Assembly: GCA_019637115.1 (NCBI GenBank)
Contig: JAHBWH010000029.1
Location: 1-60,306 of the forward strand
Direction: 5' to 3'
DNA: 60,306 bases
Origin: Myxococcales bacterium
GTDB taxonomy: Bacteria > Myxococcota_A > Polyangia > Polyangiales > Houyiibacteriaceae
Position numbers and translations under genes: made by a program. The notes under the pieces are model-generated. The model made no database searches, had not been told where the DNA came from, and was given only the letters and a program-made list of their open reading frames with translations. Shown here piece by piece: positions 53,501-60,306 of the stretch. Position 1 is the first letter of the stretch. The number at the start of each line of letters is the position of its first letter.

Positions 53501-54496
53501 TCAGCCAACGTAACGCGGATCCCCGGGCTCCAGATCGAGCGCGTCGCGGATCTCGGCGTAGCGGCTCGACACCGACGTGGGCGCCACTCCATAGCGACGC
53601 GCGATCTTCGCCTGGGTCGTCCCGCGGCGGCGCGTGATCGTCGCCATCGCGTACTCGATCGCGGCCGCGAAGACCTCGGGCTTCCCGACGTTCACGGGTC
53701 GCTCGGTGCGGAAGTCCCGCCACAGCGCCCGGGCGCGCGCGACCTGCTTGGCGGAGAAGCCCGCCGAGCGCATCTCGCGCTCGAAGGTCTCGCGGACCGC
53801 ACGCGTCTTGGAGTCGACCCGGCGGCGCCGCTCGGGCCTCGGCTCGGAGCCCTCCGAAGCCCCGCCGCGCGGGGCAGCGACGAAGGCGCCGAGATCATCC
53901 TTCTCGGGCGCGCCGCGGTTGATCCACCCGATCAGGCGCTGATGGTCCGCGTTGCGCGGCGCGAGCGCGGCCGCTTCGCGTGCCAACGCGCCGGCCTCGT
54001 CGAGCTCGCCGAGCCGCGCCAGGCAATGCGCGAGGCTCGCGACGATCTCGTCGTGCTCGGGCTCGAGGCGCCAAGCGGTCCGGAGCGGCTCGAGCGCCGC
54101 CTTCGGCTCATCGAGCGCGACGTCGAGGAGGTGGCCGAGGTTGTGCAAATACCAAGGCGTGCGTGGCGCGTAGCGCAGAGCGCGCCGATAGGCTGCGACC
54201 GAGGCGCGGTAGTTGCCGAGGAGCGCCTGGCAGAGACCCATCATGGCGTGGGGGACGTCGTCCTCCGGCTCGAGCTCGAGCACACGCCGGATGTGCAGGG
54301 CGGCGCGCCACGGGTTCCGCTCGAGCCGCAGCTCCGCGAGGTTGCGGTGCGCGTAGACGGCCTCGTAGCTGCCTTCCTCGGCTTCGGCCGCCAAGCGATC
54401 GAGCAGCGTCTCCGCCTCGGCCAGCCGCCGCCGGTCGAGCGCTTCCTCTGCGCGGCGGTGGAGCCGCTCGATCGGGGTCTCGCGCGAGTCCGCCAT
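53501..54496 (-). CDS. TPR protein with a C-terminal helix-turn-helix
   Basis: A 331-residue protein. Residues from about 5 to 195 are tetratricopeptide repeats (RRAEEALDRRRLAEAETLLD, LRLERNPWRAALHIRRVLEL, YRASVAAYRRALRYAPRTPW, LGELDEAGALAREAAALAP). After a charged linker, the C-terminal 100 residues are helical, with FEREMRSAGFSAKQVARARA and a clear HTH (GTTQAKIARRYGVAPTSVSS). The pattern AAAIEYAMATITRRRGTTQA recalls the second cyclin fold of TFIIB, which is an eye comparison only. It may bind DNA or act as a scaffold. Its promoter is immediately upstream. Confidence 0.82.
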   Translation of the reverse strand: MADSRETPIERLHRRAEEALDRRRLAEAETLLDRLAAEAEEGSYEAVYAHRNLAELRLERNPWRAALHIRRVLELEPEDDVPHAMMGLCQALLGNYRASVAAYRRALRYAPRTPWYLHNLGHLLDVALDEPKAALEPLRTAWRLEPEHDEIVASLAHCLARLGELDEAGALAREAAALAPRNADHQRLIGWINRGAPEKDDLGAFVAAPRGGASEGSEPRPERRRRVDSKTRAVRETFEREMRSAGFSAKQVARARALWRDFRTERPVNVGKPEVFAAAIEYAMATITRRRGTTQAKIARRYGVAPTSVSSRYAEIRDALDLEPGDPRYVG

Positions 54497-54504
54497 CGCG
54501 ACTT

Positions 54505-54533
54505 CGTATAACGAAGGCACCGGAGCGCCGCAA
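54505..54533 (-). promoter_or_regulatory. Promoter of the TPR-HTH gene, leaderless configuration
   Basis: On the minus strand TTGCGG (54533-54528), 17 bases, TATACG (54510-54505), then eight bases to the ATG. The transcription start would fall at or just before the start codon. Confidence 0.55.
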
Positions 54534-54629
54534 GCGACCCGTGTCGAGGGCGTTCGCGGTCCGGGGTCCGCGACCGTGTCCGGAGACCGCGACGGTGTCC
54601 GAAGTCCGCGACCCTGCCTGGGACCGAGG

Positions 54630-54818
54630 CCGGTTCGCAACCGGACTCGGCACCGGACTCGGAACCGGACTCGGAACCGGTTCGGAACCGGTTCGGAACC
54701 GGACTCGGAACCGGACTCGGAACCGGACTCGGAACCGGACTCGGAACCGGACTCGGAACCGGACTCGGAACCGGACTCGGCACCGGACTCGGCACCGGAC
54801 TCGGCACCGGACTCGGAA
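54630..54818. repeat. CGGWCN array H: 12-bp unit CCGGACTCGGAA
   Basis: Sixteen units: thirteen of 12 bp (CCGGACTCGGAA or CCGGACTCGGCA) and three of 11 bp (CCGGTTCGGAA or CCGGTTCGCAA). The order is 11, then three 12, then two 11, then ten 12, with the CGGCA variant at both ends and CGGAA in the middle. This is the most homogeneous array in the window. Confidence 0.93.
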
Positions 54819-54902
54819 CCAGACCAAGCCGCCGAAGTCCGTCTGTCGCGCGCGCGTCCGTGAGCTGCGGCGTTCGTGATCCCGGATCCCGATGACTCCT
54901 GC

Positions 54903-55004
54903 GTGATCCTCGTGGTCGTGGTCGTGGTCGTGATCCGTGGGTGGTGCGGGTGATCCTCGTGGTTGTGTTCGTGATCCGTGGGTGGTGCGCGTGATCCTGG
55001 GTTG
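54903..55004. repeat. Two-and-a-bit copies of a GTGATCC repeat
   Basis: Copies begin at 54903 and 54950 (GTGATCCTCGTGGT, then GTGATCCGTGGGTGGTGCG), with an internal run of GTGGTC triplets in the first; a third copy is cut off after GTGATCCTGGGTTGG. The unit is 47 bp in the first copy and 41 bp in the second. Confidence 0.75.
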
Positions 55005-55093
55005 GCTCCCGGTCCCAGCTGAAATTTCGCAGAAGATGGATTATGTAAACTCGTGCTGATGGTGCGTCGGTGGGGCGTCCGAGCCGCCTTGCC

Positions 55094-56200
55094 TCAGCGC
55101 GACCCGTTTCCCCTCGGGATCACGCGGCGAAATACCTCGGCTGCGCGGTCGACGTCTGACGTTTCGAGGCCCTCGGGCCCGAGCGTGACGCGCAGTACCT
55201 GTTGCGCGCGCGAAGCGTCATCTGGGTACCAGGCGCGCACGGGCGGCGACGCCTGGACCACACCCGACGAGCACGCCGCCCCAGCCGAGGTCGCGACGCC
55301 CTCGAGATCGAGCGCCGCGACGAGCTCGGCGCTCCGCCAGCCCGGCACGTGCACGTGCGTGCAGCTCGCCACCCGCGGGCTCTCCGCGCCGTGGACGCTC
55401 GCCCCGAGGTCGACCAGGGTCGCCTCGAGCGCGTCCCGCCACCGTGCGACCGTCGCCATCGCCTCGAGGCGAGCCGCGATGCCCTGGGCGGCCGCGCCAA
55501 AGCCGACGGTCGCCAGGACGTCCGGGCTCCCGCCTCGCCGGCCGCGTTCTTGGCCTCCGCCGAGCGCACGTGGGTTCGGCAACGCCCCCTCCCGGACCCA
55601 GAGCGCGCCCGCCCCCGACGGCCCTCCGACCTTATGGCTGGCGATCGCGACGGCGTCCGCGCCGAGCGTGCCCACGTCGAGCGGCACGCGGCCGTAGGCT
55701 TGGATGGCGTCGACGAAGAGCGTCGCGCCCGCCGCCCGGCAACGGTCGGCGTAAGCTCGCACCGGGGCGATCACCCCGGTCTCGTGACTCACGTACTGCA
55801 GCGCCACGAGGTCTCCGGGCTCGATCGGGAGGTCCTCGGGCGCTGGCGGCTCGCCACGGCCAACGGGCACGACGAGGAGAGCCTCGTGCGCTCGCGCGGC
55901 CTCGAGCACCGCGGGGTGCTCGAGCGGCGAGGTCACGCATCGGCGGGCTCGAAAGCCGAGGACGCCCAGGTTGCAGGCCTCGGTGCCCCCGCTCGTGAGG
56001 ATCAGGTCCTGAGGTCGCGCGCCGACGCTGGACGAGATGGCCTCACGCGCGGCTTCGAGGAGCGCCCGGGCCGCGCGCCCTTCCCGATGCGCGCTCGAGG
56101 CGTTCGCCCAGGCCCGGGGGGCGGCCTCCTCCATCGCGCGCCGCGCCGCCTCGCCGAGGGGCGTCGCGGCGTGGTGATCGAGATAGACACGGCGGTTCAT
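55094..56200 (-). CDS. Cysteine desulfurase (NifS/IscS family)
   Basis: A 368-residue fold-type I PLP enzyme that takes sulfur from cysteine for Fe-S clusters or tRNA thiolation. It starts with the family signature RRVYLDHHAATPLG; the PLP-binding lysine is in AIASHKVGGPSGAGAL (about residue 195), and the sulfur-carrying Cys is in GAACSSG (about residue 316). The loop is of the IscS-like group I length. No iscU or other Fe-S genes are adjacent, so it may serve MnmA or a dedicated pathway. A degenerate copy of its start region lies 200 bp upstream. Confidence 0.92.
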   Translation of the reverse strand: MNRRVYLDHHAATPLGEAARRAMEEAAPRAWANASSAHREGRAARALLEAAREAISSSVGARPQDLILTSGGTEACNLGVLGFRARRCVTSPLEHPAVLEAARAHEALLVVPVGRGEPPAPEDLPIEPGDLVALQYVSHETGVIAPVRAYADRCRAAGATLFVDAIQAYGRVPLDVGTLGADAVAIASHKVGGPSGAGALWVREGALPNPRALGGGQERGRRGGSPDVLATVGFGAAAQGIAARLEAMATVARWRDALEATLVDLGASVHGAESPRVASCTHVHVPGWRSAELVAALDLEGVATSAGAACSSGVVQASPPVRAWYPDDASRAQQVLRVTLGPEGLETSDVDRAAEVFRRVIPRGNGSR

Positions 56201-56370
56201 CGGCGAGCCCTACCCACCACCGCCGCCGGGCGGGCGTGCCGAGCGAGAACGCCAGAGCGAGAAGGAGACGAGGACGACGGGCCATGCGCCAGTGACCTCA
56301 GGCGGACCTCGGCGATGCTCCGCGGGTCGATCGCGACCGAGCGCCTCGAGCGGCGTCGTGCGCGGTGCTC

Positions 56371-56432
56371 GAAGTGCTCGAGATGGACGCGGCGGCTCAT
56401 TCGCACCGTGTCACGCCGGCGGCCGGAGGTGC
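56371..56432 (-). pseudogene. Degenerate duplicate of the cysteine desulfurase start region
   Basis: The minus-strand sequence starting ATG at 56400 encodes MSRRVHLEHFEH, which mirrors MNRRVYLDHHAA of the real gene starting at 56200. The DNA similarity covers roughly 70 bp around both starts, with an exact 200-bp offset, and includes the upstream GGTGCCGAGC motif. It then diverges into Arg-rich sequence. It appears to be a partial tandem duplication that has decayed. Confidence 0.45.
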
Positions 56433-57616
56433 CGAGCGCGCGCGACACCGAGCCGGACCAAGGTGCCGCTCAGGCGCCGGCCACCGACGTCCTCCTCTGG
56501 AGGGCTCTGCACCTCGACGCCACCGCCGAACGCCTCGGTGACCTGGCGCGCGAACGCGAGGCCGAGGCCGACGCCGCCGTGTTGGCGGGTCACCGACCCG
56601 TCAGCCTGGAAGAAGGGTTCGAAGATCCGCTCGCGCAGCGACCCTGGGATCCCCGGGCCGCCATCGGCGACGAGCAGCCAATGGAGCGGCCCCTCGGCCC
56701 GCACCTCCACCACGACCTCGCCGCCGTCCGGTGTGAACTTCGTCGCGTTGTCGAGGACGTGGACCATCGCGCGGCGCACCTTCTCCGGGTCGCCCGTGGT
56801 CGGGAGCGGGGTCGGGCTGGGCACGATCGTCCACGTGAGGGTGTCGCGCGCGGACGCCTGGACCTCCGCGACGGCTTGGCTCGCGAGGTCCGCGAAGTCG
56901 TAGTCGCGGTCGGAGAACTGCATCCGCCCGCTCTCGAGCGCGCTCACGTCGAGGAGCGTGTCGGTGACGCTCCGGAGCCGCCGGGTCGACCGCTCGATCG
57001 ACGCCAAGCATTTGCGCTGCAGCCCCGTGAGGGGCCCCAGCTCTCCGTCGATGAGCAGCTTCAGGTAGCCAACCACCGGCGTCATCGGCGTCGCCAGCTC
57101 GTGGCTCACGTTCTGAAGGAACTCGCGGCGAAGCCGGGCCATCTCCTCGAGCCGGGCGTTCGCCTCGAGCAGCTCGCCGACCTTCTGCTCGAGGTGGCCG
57201 ACGATTCGCTGGGATTGTTCGCGGAGCTTCAGCTCGCCAGTGTCGTCGGCGGCCTCGCGGTGCCCGCCGAGGAAGCCTGCGATGGTGTCGGCGAAGCGTC
57301 GCGCGTCGATCGGCTTGGTGATGAAGCCGTCCGCGCCGACCGCCAAGCTGGTCTGTCGGTCTCCCTCTGCCGTGATCGCCACCACTGGCACGCCGTCGAG
57401 CTCCCGGATTGATCGGAGGCGGAGCGTCACCTCGTAGCCGTCCAGGTCCGGAACGTTGATGTCGACCAAGACGAGCTCGGGCCGAACGCGACGCGCGAGG
57501 CGGACCCCCTCGAGGCCGCTCTCCGTGTCGAAGACCTCGTGGCCGGCGCGGACGAGCAGCTTCGAGACGAGCCGACGGCTGTGGGGGTCGTCCTCGATGT
57601 GCAGCACGCGCGCCAT
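56411..57616 (-). CDS. Receiver-histidine kinase fusion protein
   Basis: A 401-residue protein with an N-terminal receiver (about residues 1-118: RVLHIEDDPHSRRLVS, phospho-Asp in LVLVDINVPDLDG, KPI) and a coiled-coil linker. A HisKA domain has the phospho-His in FLQNVSHELATPMTP (about residue 169), and a HATPase domain has DNATKFTP, DGGPGIPG and GVGLGLAF. It has no transmembrane helix or sensor domain, so it works in the cytoplasm, probably as a relay. A TACGAT box lies eight bases before the ATG at 57616. Confidence 0.92.
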   Translation of the reverse strand: MARVLHIEDDPHSRRLVSKLLVRAGHEVFDTESGLEGVRLARRVRPELVLVDINVPDLDGYEVTLRLRSIRELDGVPVVAITAEGDRQTSLAVGADGFITKPIDARRFADTIAGFLGGHREAADDTGELKLREQSQRIVGHLEQKVGELLEANARLEEMARLRREFLQNVSHELATPMTPVVGYLKLLIDGELGPLTGLQRKCLASIERSTRRLRSVTDTLLDVSALESGRMQFSDRDYDFADLASQAVAEVQASARDTLTWTIVPSPTPLPTTGDPEKVRRAMVHVLDNATKFTPDGGEVVVEVRAEGPLHWLLVADGGPGIPGSLRERIFEPFFQADGSVTRQHGGVGLGLAFARQVTEAFGGGVEVQSPPEEDVGGRRLSGTLVRLGVARARHLRPPA

Positions 57617-57765
57617 CGGGCACCATCGTAGTACAATTCCAGCATGGTCGAGCCGGGATTCTCGACGCTGCATCCGAATCACGGATGCTCTCGCTCGTCG
57701 ACGCGATGCGCCTCCGCTCGATGCCGCTTGACGATCTCGGGGCTCCGCGCTTACACCGCCCTCCC

Positions 57766-58980
57766 ATGCCCGAGGACTTGGGAGCACGCCTCGTCCGCGC
57801 CGGGCTCGCCTCGCGAGACCAGCTCGCCGCCGCGCTGGCCGAAGGCGCGCAGAGCGGTAGCGCGCTCGCCGCGGGCCTCACGGACGCGGGGGTCCCCGAA
57901 GAAGATCTGATCGCCCTCTTCGTCGCGGAGGGTTTGGGGCCCGAGGCCGTCGAGCTCCAACGAACCCCCACGGCCGATCGACTTCCGGGCCCGGTCGCCG
58001 TGGCGTTCCTCGCGCTCCCGCTCGTCGAGCGTGACGATGGCCTCGAGATCGCGATGGCCGATCCCTCGGATCAACACGCGCTCCGCGAGCTGCGCAAGTT
58101 CCTCGGCCCCGACCTCCGGCCTCGTCCAGCGCGGGTCGGCGCCCTCCGCGCTGCGCTCGCCGTCGTCTACCCGGACGCCCCGCTCGAGCCGGCCGCGCCG
58201 ACGCCGCTCGAGCTGGTCCGGCGCAAGCCCGACCTCAACGACGGCCACGCCCCGCTCCCGCTCGCGCGTCCGAAGTCCACTGCGGGCTGGGCACCCTCCC
58301 CGTTACCTTCTGGTACCCCCTCTCGGCCCATCCGGCGTCTCGGGACGGCGGACTACCTCAGCCCCAAGGCCGAGCCGTCGAGCGCGACCGCCCCCCCGGT
58401 TCCGTCGAGCGCGCCTCCCCACAAGCGGTCGATCATCCCTCCGCACGAGGCGAGCTGGTCCGATCTCGCCGCAGCGAGCGCTCGTCCGAAGGTCGTGAAC
58501 GAGCGGGCGGCGCCAGACCTCGGCCCGGCGCTCGCGGCGATCCGAACGAGCGGTGGGAGAGACCGCGCTGTCCGAGTGGCATGTGAGGCTGGGGGACGGC
58601 TCGCGCGCGTCGCGGTGTTTCTGATCCTGCGCCGAGGCGTGCTCCGCGGATGGGACGGCGAGGGCGTCGCGAGCCCAGACGCGCTGCGTAACCTATGGCT
58701 CCCCGCGACCAGCCCGTCCGTCTTCCAAGCCGTGGTCGAGGGGGGGCAGGCCCACCGCGGCTCGCACGGAACCTCGGCGGCCGACAACCTCTTCCGCGCC
58801 GCCATCGGGAGCCGAGGGGGCCGGCTGCTCGTCGAGCCGGTTCGAGTCGGCGGGCGCGTGGTGGCGCTCCTCTGCCTCGACGACCCGCGATTTCCCGATA
58901 CCGCGGTTCACGCGGAGGAGCTCGCCCGGGCCACGGGCGAGCTCTTCGAGCGACTCATCCGAGAGGGCCGGCGAGGGTAA
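57766..58980 (+). CDS. Second GspE/PilB N-domain protein, with a GAF-like C-terminus
   Basis: A 404-residue protein. Residues 1 to about 136 match the same N-domain as the protein at 49846 (LGARLVRAGLASRDQLAAAL, LPLVERDDGLEIAMADPSDQ, ALRELRKFLGPDLRPRPARV). A Pro/Ser-rich linker of about 110 residues follows. The C-terminal 145 residues resemble a GAF-type domain (VACEAGGRLARVAVFLILRR, GGRLLVEPVRVGGRVVALLC). The ATG at 57766 begins the conserved domain. It may sense a nucleotide signal; no ATPase is present. Confidence 0.78.
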   Translation: MPEDLGARLVRAGLASRDQLAAALAEGAQSGSALAAGLTDAGVPEEDLIALFVAEGLGPEAVELQRTPTADRLPGPVAVAFLALPLVERDDGLEIAMADPSDQHALRELRKFLGPDLRPRPARVGALRAALAVVYPDAPLEPAAPTPLELVRRKPDLNDGHAPLPLARPKSTAGWAPSPLPSGTPSRPIRRLGTADYLSPKAEPSSATAPPVPSSAPPHKRSIIPPHEASWSDLAAASARPKVVNERAAPDLGPALAAIRTSGGRDRAVRVACEAGGRLARVAVFLILRRGVLRGWDGEGVASPDALRNLWLPATSPSVFQAVVEGGQAHRGSHGTSAADNLFRAAIGSRGGRLLVEPVRVGGRVVALLCLDDPRFPDTAVHAEELARATGELFERLIREGRRG

Positions 58981-58991
58981 CGACCGGCGCC

Positions 58992-59651
58992 TCAGTCGAC
59001 GAGGCGTGCGTCGCGCGCGGAGACGCCCGCCTTCGCCAACGTGAGGAGCTGCTCACGTTCCTCGAGGACTCGACGAGAGTACGCGGTCGTCTGACAGACC
59101 CCGGAGTTGTACGCGCCGAGCGCGTCCGCCACGGTCCCGCAGCGCGTCATCGCGTTGGCCATCAGCTGGGCCCCTGCGTCCACCACCTCTTCCTGGCAGG
59201 CCGTGGGCGTGCGTGCGCAGCGCGCTCGGTACCCTTCGCTCTGAACGAAGCGGACGCGACTCCCCACGCCGCGCGGGTGCAGCTGGACGATGCCTCGTTC
59301 GCCAGCGCTACCTTCGGCGAAGGGGTTGAGCCCGCTCTCTCGCAGCGCCATCGCGGCGAGCAAGAAGGGGTCGACCCCTCGGTCCGTTCCAATCTGTGCG
59401 AGCACCCGCGCTAGCGCGACCACCCGCGCCCGACACGAGACCTGCGCCCGTCGACAGTGATGGACGTAGACCCGCCGGCCTCCGGAGCTCCACACCGTGA
59501 GCCGGGCGTCGAGCGCCCGGGCCAACGCGAGCGCCGTCTGGCTGGTGCTCGCTTCGCTCGCTGGTGGGGGAACGTCTTCTTGCTGCTCGGTCTGCGCAGC
59601 CGCCCGGTTCCATCCACCGAGAACGAGCGCGATGACGATGATGCTTCGCAT
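58992..59651 (-). CDS. Secreted lytic transglycosylase-like (SLT) protein
   Basis: A 219-residue protein with a signal peptide (RSIIVIALVLGGWNRAAAQ) and an SLT-type lysozyme-like domain at about residues 90-200. The catalytic Glu is in AAMALRESGLNPFA (about residue 103), followed by AGERGIVQLHPRG in place of the usual GLMQ motif, and LGAYNSG supports the fold. Cysteines in VHHCRRAQVSC and GYRARCARTPTACQ may form disulfides. It has GGAGGAGG before the ATG, one of the best ribosome sites in the window. It may cleave or bind peptidoglycan; activity with the altered motif is unproven. Confidence 0.85.
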   Translation of the reverse strand: MRSIIVIALVLGGWNRAAAQTEQQEDVPPPASEASTSQTALALARALDARLTVWSSGGRRVYVHHCRRAQVSCRARVVALARVLAQIGTDRGVDPFLLAAMALRESGLNPFAEGSAGERGIVQLHPRGVGSRVRFVQSEGYRARCARTPTACQEEVVDAGAQLMANAMTRCGTVADALGAYNSGVCQTTAYSRRVLEEREQLLTLAKAGVSARDARLVD

Positions 59652-60306
59652 GGCGTTCCTCCTCCAATCCGCCCCAATCGCCCGGGGCGGCGAGCGGCAT
59701 AGGCCAAGCGAAACGGGGGTGCCACCCGACACTGATTGTTTGATCAGCGTTTTGTCGAGAGCGCCGTGAGCGTGGTTCGCGGCTTGGCCGGGCGAGCTCG
59801 TCAGCCACCCGAAGCGCGATCGACACGCTGCGATGATGATCGCGACGCGCTCGCACGCGTGAGGCGCCGCGTCCCGGACGCGGCAGCGCCGAGACTGGTC
59901 ACGCGCACGCGCCATCGCGGACGCGGTGCGGCGTCATGCACCCAGTCGCGGTCGCGGTGCGTCGTGATCGTAGGAGTCGCGATTCGCTCGCTGACGCGCG
60001 AGGCGCCCCCCCGGTGCGCCGTGACCAGTCGCGCGCGAGGTGCGCCTCTGATGCGCCGTGACCAGTCGCGCACGAGGCGCGCCATCGCGGAGCAACCTCA
60101 TGATCGGGCTGGCTCCGCCGAGGCAAGCGAGCGTCGCGCCACCGTCGGGCCCAGCCGTGGGAGGCCCGGCACGTGACCCGCGCGAGGCGCGCACGTCGCA
60201 GGAGATTCCCACGACGTGCGCGTCCAGGATCCCCCGCTGCGCGCGAGCGATCACGGGAGGCGATGCGTTCTCGGGGGAGCGCCGGTCCGAGTCCGAGTCA
60301 GTCCTG
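59652..60306. other. 655-bp gene-free end region with direct and inverted repeats
   Basis: Arg-rich frames run through both strands without domains. Two copies of a 32-bp unit starting TGCGCCGTGACCAGTCGCGC lie at 60015-60046 and 60052-60083 (37-bp period, two mismatches). A partial inverted copy (GACTGGTCACGCGC) lies near 59893. The gap contains the promoter of the SLT gene on its left side. Confidence 0.6.

Larger units (their letters stand above)
54497..55093. other. 597-bp gap made largely of repeats
   Basis: From left to right it holds the TPR-HTH promoter, a degenerate CGGWCN section (about 54555-54625), array H, a GTGATCC-type two-copy repeat and, at 55019-55060, a short AT-richer patch that stands out from the surrounding GC-rich DNA. 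No gene is supported. Confidence 0.6.

Noticed and set aside
56197-56448. Small Arg/Ser-rich protein upstream of the cysteine desulfurase
   Set aside because: Its only recognisable part is the decayed copy of the desulfurase N-terminus; the rest is low-complexity and has no ribosome site, so it is better seen as a duplicated fragment.
59736-60176. 146-codon plus-strand frame in the end region
   Set aside because: Arg/Ala-rich translation through direct repeats with equally long frames on the minus strand; no start signal or domain.

Overview
The window is about 60 kb of very GC-rich DNA with dense bacterial gene packing on both strands. The gene content points to a Myxococcota-like bacterium, possibly of the Polyangiales/Sandaracinaceae type: many lipoproteins of no known family, a divergent pair of Cys-rich von Willebrand A (vWA) lipoproteins, a PEGA-like membrane protein, GspE/PilB N-domain proteins without an ATPase, an NtrC-type activator and hybrid two-component proteins. 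This placement is inferred from gene content and composition; no rRNA or tRNA gene was recognised here.

Layout. 0.1-5.8 kb (minus): a complete Mrp/Mnh cation/proton antiporter operon, mrpAB(fused)-C-D-E-F-G, with overlapping stop/start codons throughout. 5.9-9.1 kb (plus): mnmA, a lipoprotein with a repeat-derived N-terminus, and a TrmA/RlmD-type RNA methyltransferase. 9.4-12.1 kb: two divergent paralogous vWA lipoproteins. 12.4-18.5 kb (plus): hisC, a lipoprotein, aroA, cmk and rpsA, with a good promoter and leader hairpin before rpsA and two terminators after it. 18.7-24.5 kb (plus): a metallophosphoesterase, a J-domain protein, then hisB-hisH-hisA-hisF and a PEGA-like membrane protein. 24.7-31.1 kb (minus): phosphomannomutase and mannose-1-phosphate guanylyltransferase (GDP-mannose supply), uppP, a lipoprotein and an MCE/MlaD-type lipid-transport protein. 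31.1-31.7 kb: a gene-free stretch with a run of hairpins. 31.7-34.9 kb (minus): Sua5-type threonylcarbamoyl-AMP synthase, a DUF1295 membrane reductase-like protein and an enoyl-CoA hydratase. 35-39.6 kb (plus): an HD hydrolase, secreted proteins and an NtrC-type activator. 39.9-45.2 kb (minus): clpA, clpS, a PH-like membrane protein, a lipoprotein and fused cobA-hemD. 45.3-48.4 kb (plus): a cyclophilin lipoprotein, two uncharacterised proteins and a lone receiver. After hisS (minus), 49.8-52.5 kb (plus) holds a GspE-N protein, a small membrane protein and a GT4 glycosyltransferase. 52.5-57.6 kb (minus): a methyltransferase, a TPR-HTH protein, a cysteine desulfurase and a receiver-histidine kinase. 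The window closes with a second GspE-N protein and a secreted lytic transglycosylase-like protein.

The most unusual theme is in the spaces between genes. At least seven intergenic gaps carry arrays of a six-base unit close to CGGWCN (W = A or T), in either orientation. Each array has its own higher-order unit (12 or 18 bp), and one runs in frame through the N-terminus of a lipoprotein. An eighth array uses an unrelated 13-bp unit. Several genes also have promoter-like -10 boxes only 6-8 bases before the start codon, which suggests leaderless mRNAs. No integrase, transposase, phage gene, toxin-antitoxin pair or CRISPR system was found, so this is core chromosome decorated with unusual repeats rather than a genomic island.
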